Under the pieces are notes generated by a model. That model was given only the letters and a program-made list of their open reading frames with translations. It had not been told where the DNA came from and made no database searches. Both the position numbers and the translations under genes were made by a program. From JAWAFC01 sp038890815 (lineage in GTDB: Archaea > Micrarchaeota > Micrarchaeia > Burarchaeales > JACRGF01), in the NCBI GenBank assembly GCA_038890815.1, contig JAWAFC010000011.1, positions 1 to 26,486 on the forward strand: 26,486 bases of DNA, given 5' to 3'. Below are positions 13,183 to 18,988 of this stretch, in pieces (position 1 is the stretch's first letter; each line of letters begins with the position of its first letter).

Positions 13183-14346
13183 ATGGCGCTCTCCCTCAAA
13201 TACCTGGCCGAGCGTAACCTCGTGGTTGTGGAGGAGCCCGAGAGCGTGGGCGCGCTGTCGCGTGGCTTCTATGGTACCATGCGCAAGGGCATCATAGAGC
13301 TGTTTCCGGAGGAGGCGCTCTACCTGCTCGATATCCGCAACGCGCGCTGCTTTGACGAGGCGGGCAATGAGGTGAAGTTCAATGAGCTCGCGTCCAAATT
13401 CTCCACCGAAAAGCAGATGGCGCGCTACTTCACCTACAAGGACTGGAGGGATAGGGGCCTCATCGCCAGGCCTGTCAGCGAGTGCGAGGGAGGCTATGGC
13501 CGCTCGCCAGTAAAGAGATACCCAAGCGCCAAGTTCTCCCCACCCAAATACACCGTGCGCGCGCGCTTCTATCCCGATGACCTGTGGTCGGTTGTGGATG
13601 ACGAGATTGTGGGCAGGGAGCTCTATGAGAACTACTGGCTCGGCCAGTTCGGCTCCTACAAGGCAGAGCAGAGGGGCAGGCTGAACAAGCTCGATGTGTA
13701 CGAGACGCTCTTCCTGTTGCGCCACGGCGGGCTTTTGCTTGACAATGCGAGCGAGAAGAGTGTGGTGAGGGAGGCTATTCGACGAAGGCCAGATTTTCTC
13801 AGCCTCTATGAGGTTTTTGAGGACTGGCGCCTGCGCGGCTTCATACTCAAAACTGGCTTCAAGTTCGGCACCCACTTCCGCCTTTACTTTCCGAAGGCCT
13901 CGCCCACCCGCAGCGGCGAGGAGTGGATTCACAGTCGGCATGTCATCCACGTTTTCCCGAGAACTACCAAGCTGCTCATCAGCGAGTGGGCACGCGCCAT
14001 CCGCGTGGCGCACAGCGTGAAGAAGACCTTCATACTCGCCATCCCGGGCGCGAGGGGAAAGCCCAAGCGTGTGGCGCTCGACTTCCTGCTCTACCACAGG
14101 AAAAAGGATGGCATCGAGAACCCGAGAGATGATAGCCCGCGCTTCCTCATGCTGTCGCTCAGCGAGGAGGAGTACATCGGCGGCGAGGAGCTGGCGCGGG
14201 CCATTGAGGAGGCAAAGCTGGCAGGCCTCGATCTGCTGCTGGCAATCGCCGACAGGGAGACGAGCGTGACCTACTACAGGGTGCAACGCATTGAGCTCCC
14301 GGGCTCTCCGTACGAGTATTACGAGATAGAGTGGGAACAGCCATGA
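13183..14346 (+). CDS. endA: tRNA-splicing endonuclease, long two-domain (ARMAN-like) form
   Basis: This 387-residue protein is about twice the length of the usual ~180-residue archaeal EndA. The C-terminal half carries the catalytic core: GFILKTGFKFGTHFRLYF with Tyr235, HSRHVIHVF with His250, and AHSVKKTFILAIP with Lys280/281. An N-terminal half of about 150 residues (LSRGFYGTMRKGIIELFPEE, LASKFSTEKQMARYFTYKDW) resembles an EndA unit without catalytic residues, followed by an extended linker and a second N-terminal-like unit (LNKLDVYETLFLLRHGG). This order fits the epsilon-2 type described from ARMAN archaea, which cleaves non-canonical bulge-helix-bulge motifs. It is divergent from taw1, another tRNA-maturation gene, and its stop overlaps the next ATG (ATGA). 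Confidence 0.9.
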   Translation: MALSLKYLAERNLVVVEEPESVGALSRGFYGTMRKGIIELFPEEALYLLDIRNARCFDEAGNEVKFNELASKFSTEKQMARYFTYKDWRDRGLIARPVSECEGGYGRSPVKRYPSAKFSPPKYTVRARFYPDDLWSVVDDEIVGRELYENYWLGQFGSYKAEQRGRLNKLDVYETLFLLRHGGLLLDNASEKSVVREAIRRRPDFLSLYEVFEDWRLRGFILKTGFKFGTHFRLYFPKASPTRSGEEWIHSRHVIHVFPRTTKLLISEWARAIRVAHSVKKTFILAIPGARGKPKRVALDFLLYHRKKDGIENPRDDSPRFLMLSLSEEEYIGGEELARAIEEAKLAGLDLLLAIADRETSVTYYRVQRIELPGSPYEYYEIEWEQP

Positions 14347-15545
14347 GAGCTGCGTTCGTGCTTCTCCTACTGCTCGCCCTCGCCCACGCGCAATGCCGCC
14401 CACGCTTCATCGAGAAGGCAGTCGATGTCCAGATAGCCACAGGGGCAGGTGTTTACTCAATTCAGAACGTGCGCGAGAATGAGAGCGTGAGCATAACCTA
14501 TGAGGTCACAATGCTTCCGCGCGCGCTCTCCATCCAAGTGGCATGCGATGAGAACTGCGGCCCAATATACGGCAACAAGAGCGCCCTACTGCTGTTCGTC
14601 GATTCGGCAGGCTCGAACTTCACCGCACTGCTCACAGAGGGCGATTTTGCCGTCCTCCCATGGGACATAACGCTCACCGTGCTGCGCATTCGTGGGGTGG
14701 CCGAGTGCAAGCTTGTGTGCGAGGATGGCACTTTCAGCGGGGAGTGCAGCGCCAACAGACCCAAATACTGCATGAGTGGTACGCTCATCGACAGGGCCAG
14801 CCTGTGCGGCTGCCCGCCCGGCTTCGCCCAGTATTTTGAGACATGCGTCCAGCTTACCTGTCCAGATGGCACGCCATTCGGCTCCTGCTCCCCCACAAAG
14901 CCCCTCTTCTGCGATGCCACCACAGGCCGCCTGCTCGAGCGCGCCACCCTATGCGGCTGCCCAGCCAACTACACCCCGGCGGGCGAAAGCTGTCTCCCAC
15001 CTACCTGTCCAGATGGCACCCCCTATGGCTCCTGCTCCCCCACAAAGCCCCTCTTCTGCCTCAACGGCACGCTCATCGAGCGCGCCACAATATGCGGCTG
15101 CCCCACACACACTGTACCACGCGAGGATGGCTGTGAGGTGATTGAATGCGAGGATGGCACTCCATTGAATAGATGCTCCCCCACAAAGCCCCTCTTCTGC
15201 CTCAACGGCACGCTCATCGAGCGCGCCACAATATGCGGCTGCCCTGACAGGATGGTCATACTCAATGAATCCTGTGCACCCCCAACCTGCTCTGATGGCA
15301 CCCCCTATGGCTCCTGCTCCCCCACAAAGCCCCTCTTCTGCCTCAACGGCAGGCTTGTGGAGAACTCCATTCTCTGTGGTTGCCCCGAAGGTCTTTTCCC
15401 AAGAGGGCGCTCCTGCGCGGCGAACATCACAACAGCAGCTGCTCCTCCACCAGAGGAGGAAAATCCCGTCTACAAAGTGCTGGCGGTATTCCTGCTTGCC
15501 CTCCTGCTGATCGTGCTGCTCAGAAGGCTTTTCAGGAGAGCTTGA
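14343..15545 (+). CDS. Cysteine-rich repeat surface protein with signal peptide and C-terminal anchor
   Basis: This 400-residue exported protein has a signal peptide (RAAFVLLLLLALAHA, probable cleavage before QCRPRF). A beta-rich domain of about 100 residues with sequons and two close Cys (ACDENC) comes next. Five tandem units of 46-48 residues follow, each with six Cys in the order C-xxDGT-xxxx-C-S-xxKP-xFC-...-CGCP-...-C; repeated phrases are DGTPYGSCSPTKPLFC and NGTLIERATICGCP. A Pro/Glu spacer then leads to one membrane helix (VLAVFLLALLLIVLL) and a basic cytoplasmic end (RRLFRRA). The units look like small disulfide-bonded modules outside the cell, perhaps for adhesion or binding. The ATG at 14343 overlaps the endA stop. 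The 3' end overlaps the convergent gene by 14 bases. I do not recognise a named family. Confidence 0.82.
   Translation: MRAAFVLLLLLALAHAQCRPRFIEKAVDVQIATGAGVYSIQNVRENESVSITYEVTMLPRALSIQVACDENCGPIYGNKSALLLFVDSAGSNFTALLTEGDFAVLPWDITLTVLRIRGVAECKLVCEDGTFSGECSANRPKYCMSGTLIDRASLCGCPPGFAQYFETCVQLTCPDGTPFGSCSPTKPLFCDATTGRLLERATLCGCPANYTPAGESCLPPTCPDGTPYGSCSPTKPLFCLNGTLIERATICGCPTHTVPREDGCEVIECEDGTPLNRCSPTKPLFCLNGTLIERATICGCPDRMVILNESCAPPTCSDGTPYGSCSPTKPLFCLNGRLVENSILCGCPEGLFPRGRSCAANITTAAAPPPEEENPVYKVLAVFLLALLLIVLLRRLFRRA
14860..15405 (+). repeat. Tandem ~141-bp coding repeats, parts identical
   Basis: Copies of the cysteine-rich unit recur with a 141-base (47-codon) period. Positions 15034-15103 and 15175-15244 are identical over 70 bases. 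A further copy from 15316 shares the first ~36 bases. A block from about 15012 recurs from about 15294, 282 bases away. An earlier copy near 14870-14915 has nearly the same sequence with a slightly longer unit. Identity at synonymous positions points to recent duplication or gene conversion. Confidence 0.85.
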
Positions 15546-16377
15546 CGAGCGGAAGCCTCCTCCTCCGGCACGCCTCGGCAAACCCCTTCGTGTCATACAC
15601 TGTGAATGCGAGCTTTCCCATCTGTCTGTCGGTCACCACTGCCAGCTGGCTCTCCTCCTGCAGGGCGATCTCTTTAATCTCGGCGAACGGCACGAGCAAC
15701 TCCACCCTATCATGCAACAGGTCATTGTTGCATATAGCCTCATCGGTCAGCGCGCTCCTCTCCAGATGCTCGATGCGGAAGAGAAGGGTGGCAAAGAATG
15801 ATATCCCGCCCACCAACAGCGCATTCCATGCCTGGGCATAGAGCGGAATCCTCAGCACATGGCTCGCGGCAAAAATCACAACCCCAACCGCTATGGTGGC
15901 AGCCAGCCCGCCCAGCAGGGCATGGAGCCTGAAGGCGATGTGATCGATCAACCCGCCAGCAGGGTGAGAATCCTCCCACAAAAACCTCGGTGCGTGCCGC
16001 TTTCCCTCGCTCGCGCCCCAGAGGCGCCAGCCGAGCGCGGCACCTCCCAGAAATGCGATGAGTACAACATAAGGGGGAAGCCAGAGCAGCATGCGAGCCC
16101 CTCCCATATCCAGCACGAGGCCAGCGAAGGAGATTGCCATTGTCGGCAGGACCAGCACCCACCACCCCTCCTCAACGAGCGCCAGCACGCCCGGCAGCAC
16201 GGAAACCTTTCCGCGCAGTGCCCACTCCGCGAGCAGACTTACATAGGCCAGCGCGCCCGCCACGAGGAAGTAAAATGTCGCGCTCGCAAACAGCCCGAGC
16301 TCGAGCCTCATCCCCACATGCAGTGCATACAGCAGGAGCGCTGCCAACAGCACTGCGAGATTGGCGAGCGCACGCAT
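15532..16377 (-). CDS. Polytopic membrane protein with C-terminal cytoplasmic domain
   Basis: This 281-residue protein has about seven hydrophobic segments in residues 3-205: LANLAVLLAALLLYALHVG, FYFLVAGALAYVSLLAEW, WWVLVLPTMAISFAGLVL, LLWLPPYVVLIAFLGGAALG, LLGGLAATIAVGVVIFAAS and AWNALLVGGISFFATLLF are the clearest. A soluble tail of about 75 residues follows (VELLVPFAEIKEIALQEESQ, then LAVVTDRQMGKLAFTVYDTK). The strand pattern of this tail recalls small bacterial PH-like domains, but this is only a shape argument. The ATG at 16377 lies 25 bases from the TATA element shared with the divergent PRC-barrel gene and is therefore probably leaderless. Function is unknown. Confidence 0.72.
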   Translation of the reverse strand: MRALANLAVLLAALLLYALHVGMRLELGLFASATFYFLVAGALAYVSLLAEWALRGKVSVLPGVLALVEEGWWVLVLPTMAISFAGLVLDMGGARMLLWLPPYVVLIAFLGGAALGWRLWGASEGKRHAPRFLWEDSHPAGGLIDHIAFRLHALLGGLAATIAVGVVIFAASHVLRIPLYAQAWNALLVGGISFFATLLFRIEHLERSALTDEAICNNDLLHDRVELLVPFAEIKEIALQEESQLAVVTDRQMGKLAFTVYDTKGFAEACRRRRLPLVKLS

Positions 16378-16397
16378 GTGGCATTTTTGGGCGAAAG

Positions 16398-16406
16398 ATA
16401 TTTAAA
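16398..16406. promoter_or_regulatory. Shared TATA element between membrane protein (-) and PRC-barrel gene (+)
   Basis: ATATTTAAA at 16398-16406 (TTTAAATAT on the minus strand) is centred 25 bases from the minus ATG (16377) and 27 bases from the plus ATG (16429). The midpoint of the two starts is 16403, one base from the element centre (16402). There is no Shine-Dalgarno on either side. Confidence 0.65.
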
Positions 16407-16428
16407 GAAAGGCAAAGAAATTGCGGGC

Positions 16429-16686
16429 ATGGTGAAACTGGCAATAGCAAAACAGCTAGCAGGAAAGCGCCTGATAAGCAATGATGGTGAGGAGCTCGGC
16501 AAGCTCGTGGACATAATTGTGAATGAGCTCACGGGCAAGCTCGAGCACCTTGTGGTTGAGCCCAACCCAGACAACCCAACCGCGCGCAAGCTCAAGAGGG
16601 AAGACGGGCTTGTGTTTATCCCCTACCAGGCCGTGCTGGCTGTCGGCGACCACATCATCGTGGATAAGAAGGGCCTCAGCGCATAG
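16429..16686 (+). CDS. PRC-barrel domain protein
   Basis: This 85-residue stand-alone PRC-barrel protein has a characteristic opening, IAKQLAGKRLISNDGEELGK, then LVDIIVNELTGKLEHLVVEP. The closing strands FIPYQAVLAVGDHIIVD complete the barrel. Stand-alone PRC-barrel proteins are widespread in archaea; roles in RNA processing or in cell division (CdpB-type proteins) have been proposed for some, and this one cannot be placed further. The ATG at 16429 fits a leaderless start from the shared TATA; a GTG follows directly. The RNase HII gene begins 32 bases downstream with its own weak TATA. Confidence 0.85.
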   Translation: MVKLAIAKQLAGKRLISNDGEELGKLVDIIVNELTGKLEHLVVEPNPDNPTARKLKREDGLVFIPYQAVLAVGDHIIVDKKGLSA

Positions 16687-16689
16687 TCG

Positions 16690-16697
16690 CTTTAAGC
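16690..16697 (+). promoter_or_regulatory. Weak TATA-like element for rnhB
   Basis: CTTTAAGC at 16690-16697 is a partial match to the archaeal TATA consensus. It is centred 25.5 bases before the rnhB ATG at 16719, the same spacing as the better boxes in the window. Confidence 0.4.
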
Positions 16698-16718
16698 CTT
16701 GTTCTGCAATATGCTTGC

Positions 16719-17357
16719 ATGATTGTCGCGGGCGCCGATGAGGCGGGCAGGGGATGTGTGCTGGGCCCCCTCGTGCTGTGCATTGCGGCATGCCCGAGGG
16801 AGGCTGAGGGGAGGCTCAGGGCGCTGGGAGCGCGGGACAGCAAACAGCTCTCCCCATCCTCGCGCGAGCGCATAGCCCGCCACATCCGCTCCCTCTGTAG
16901 CCTTATCATAATCAAGATCACTGCGAGGGAGCTCAACAGCCTGATGAGGAAGCACTCGCTGAACGAGATCGAAGCGATGCGGCTGGGCGAGGCGCTGAAC
17001 AGCCTCAACTGCGATGAAGTTTTCATCGATTCGCCCGACCCACAGCCCGAGAAGTTCGCAAAGCGCATAAGGCGTTATTACAGGGGGAGCGCGCGCATCG
17101 TGTGCGAGAACAGGGCAGATGCGAGATACGTTGTGGTGGGGGCGGCTTCGATCATAGCAAAAGTAGAGCGCGATGCCGACATAGAGAGGATAAAGAGGGA
17201 GCTGGGCCACGACTTCGGCTCTGGCTACTCCAGCGACCCAAGGACGATGGCCTTTCTGAAGGAGAACTGGCAGCGCCCGGCCGTGCGTAAGTATCTCAGG
17301 AGCGAGTGGGAGACGGTCGGCAGGCTCAGGCAGAGAAAGCTCACAGAGGAATACTGA
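16719..17357 (+). CDS. rnhB: Ribonuclease HII
   Basis: This 212-residue enzyme cleaves the RNA strand of RNA-DNA hybrids and single ribonucleotides in DNA. The first catalytic pair is Asp7-Glu8 in the diagnostic GADEAGRGCVLGPLV. GARDSKQLSPSSRERI is the conserved substrate-facing segment. The third acidic residue is in DEVFIDSPDPQ, and VVGAASIIAKVERDADI holds the last active-site Asp region. The GSGYSSDPRTMAFL segment and the C-terminal helices are typical of archaeal RNase HII, and the length is normal. It is a housekeeping gene in DNA replication and repair, with no operon partner beyond the preceding PRC-barrel gene. Confidence 0.94.
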   Translation: MIVAGADEAGRGCVLGPLVLCIAACPREAEGRLRALGARDSKQLSPSSRERIARHIRSLCSLIIIKITARELNSLMRKHSLNEIEAMRLGEALNSLNCDEVFIDSPDPQPEKFAKRIRRYYRGSARIVCENRADARYVVVGAASIIAKVERDADIERIKRELGHDFGSGYSSDPRTMAFLKENWQRPAVRKYLRSEWETVGRLRQRKLTEEY

Positions 17358-17374
17358 GCGCTCAACCGCAAACG

Positions 17375-17383
17375 TTTTTATTA
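17375..17383 (+). promoter_or_regulatory. TATA box for the Ig-like surface protein gene
   Basis: TTTTTATTA at 17375-17383 is centred 25 bases before the ATG at 17404, which gives a leaderless message. It lies just after the rnhB stop. Confidence 0.6.
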
Positions 17384-17403
17384 ACTGCCTGCTTACTGCC
17401 TGC

Positions 17404-18969
17404 ATGCGCGCCCCTGCCTTTCTCCTTTTGCTCGCGGCGCTGTCAGCCGCCGCGCCCTGCACTGACTACTGGTCCCCTTACATGGTTTCGGCCGCGAACT
17501 TCTACACCAACAAGCCTATCTATGCGGCGGGCGAGACGCTGCTGGCAAGCGCAGAAATAAAGGAGTCTTTTGGCGTGCCCCTCCCCAACATCCGCATCTT
17601 TGCCGTGGTGCTACGCGGAAGCGACATCATCGATGCCTTCTGGCTTCCGGCCTCCTTCAGCCTGCGCGCCAACGAAAGCCGACGCATCACTCTTTCCTGG
17701 CGCGTTCCGGTCAACACTGCCGATGGCGAGCACTCCCTCGCGCTGTTTGCCTTCTCAAACGGCTGGGCTATAGGAGGGCTTCCTCACAAGCCCGACACCG
17801 CCCTTGCCTCGGTCCCCTTCACAGTTGTCAATGCTTCCAACTCCTTCCTGCGCTTTGCCAGCGGCCAGGCGCGCAAAAACGGCATGAGCGCGGCGCTTGA
17901 GAACATCGGGGATGGCGCCGACGTGCTCCTTGCGGTTGAGGTGATGGTGGGCGACCACGGCAGGAATGCCGAGGTGGCGCGCCTCGCCATAGAGAAGAAA
18001 CTCCCGCCAGGCTCACTGCTGGAAGCTCAATACCTTGCCTCGCAGAACCTCACCTCCTCGCTCAACAACAACTCGGGCGTGCTCGTCCTCCCGCTCGCCA
18101 GGGGCGCAAAAGCCGAACTCTCCTATTCCTTCCCTCCCCTCCAGCCAGGCTTCTATGTGATGTCGCTGAGCGCGCGCAAGGGCGATGGAAAGGCACTCCT
18201 CTTCCTGCCCGTTGAGGTTGATGGCGAGGGCGCGCGCTTTCTGTGGGCTGGCATAGACAAGTTCCCCTTCCGACAGGGCGAGGAGGTGAGGATGGCCTTC
18301 TGCCTCTCCCCCCTGCGGCCGCTGAACGCCTCGGCCTCGCTTGAGCTGGCCGAGAGCGGCCTGCCCATCGCAAAGACGACCGCGCGCTTTGAGCTCGAGG
18401 ACATACCATTTGCTGCCGGAGGGCGTTTCCTCTCACCGGCCGATGCGGCCAACACATCGCTCCACATCATCCTGTCATCAAACGGCTCAATTCTCGACAT
18501 AGCGCAGCTGAGCTATGACTACGCGACCTTCTCGAAAAACGTCTCGCTGTCGCTTTCGGCCGGCCAGCGCGGCGACGCGCTCACCTACACCATTCTGCTT
18601 GTGGATGAGCTCGGCAAACCGATTTCCGACAGCGTTCACATCACCGTATCGAAGGACGGCCTCGCCCTCTCCTCCTTTACCGTTCCGGTGAGCGGGAGGT
18701 TCTCAGGCTCCTATGCGGTCTCCTCCCCGGGAAACTACTCGCTGTCTGTGGTCGCGCCCGCCCATGGCAGGGCGGCCTCCTCAACTGTCTCCATCTCCAT
18801 CCCCAGGCCTGCTCCGGTAAACCTCTCGCTTCCCTCCCTCCCGCCCGCGCGCGAGGAAGGGGCCAACCTCCTTCCGCTCATCCTCTTCCTGCTCATCATC
18901 CTCCTTCTCCTCGCGCTGAGATTCCTGTGGCGGGAGAAACCAAAAGGATTTAAACCACCGAAGAGCTAA
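17404..18969 (+). CDS. Membrane-anchored surface protein with Ig/Big-like beta domains
   Basis: This 521-residue exported protein has a signal peptide (MRAPAFLLLLAALSAAAPC). A long beta-rich ectodomain with several N-x-S/T sequons follows, then a Pro-rich spacer (LSLPSLPPAREEG), a membrane helix (LLPLILFLLIILLLLALRFL) and a short basic cytoplasmic tail. Within the ectodomain, segments such as TNKPIYAAGETLLASAEIKE (near residue 35) and the last domain, ELGKPISDSVHITVSKDGLA with GRFSGSYAVSSPGNYSLSVV (near 405-465), have the order seen in archaeal MG2/Big-type immunoglobulin-like domains. It is likely a cell-surface structural or binding protein; no enzymatic motif is seen. It is followed 19 bases later by the 899-residue gene, which has its own TATA. 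Confidence 0.8.
   Translation: MRAPAFLLLLAALSAAAPCTDYWSPYMVSAANFYTNKPIYAAGETLLASAEIKESFGVPLPNIRIFAVVLRGSDIIDAFWLPASFSLRANESRRITLSWRVPVNTADGEHSLALFAFSNGWAIGGLPHKPDTALASVPFTVVNASNSFLRFASGQARKNGMSAALENIGDGADVLLAVEVMVGDHGRNAEVARLAIEKKLPPGSLLEAQYLASQNLTSSLNNNSGVLVLPLARGAKAELSYSFPPLQPGFYVMSLSARKGDGKALLFLPVEVDGEGARFLWAGIDKFPFRQGEEVRMAFCLSPLRPLNASASLELAESGLPIAKTTARFELEDIPFAAGGRFLSPADAANTSLHIILSSNGSILDIAQLSYDYATFSKNVSLSLSAGQRGDALTYTILLVDELGKPISDSVHITVSKDGLALSSFTVPVSGRFSGSYAVSSPGNYSLSVVAPAHGRAASSTVSISIPRPAPVNLSLPSLPPAREEGANLLPLILFLLIILLLLALRFLWREKPKGFKPPKS
18947..18957 (+). promoter_or_regulatory. TATA box and ribosome site for the 899-residue protein gene
   Basis: GATTTAAACCA at 18947-18957 lies inside the end of the preceding gene and predicts a start near 18976. 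GGTGGAGG at 18978-18985 follows. This Shine-Dalgarno-like run is only 3 bases from the ATG at 18989 but 9 bases from the in-frame GTG at 18995, so the GTG is a real alternative start. Confidence 0.5.
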
Positions 18970-18988
18970 ATGAGAAAGGTGGAGGGGG

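Noticed and set aside
14860..15405. Repeats as evidence of a mobile element
   Set aside because: The repeats are in frame, encode the cysteine-rich units and have a whole-codon period. No inverted ends or transposase accompany them.
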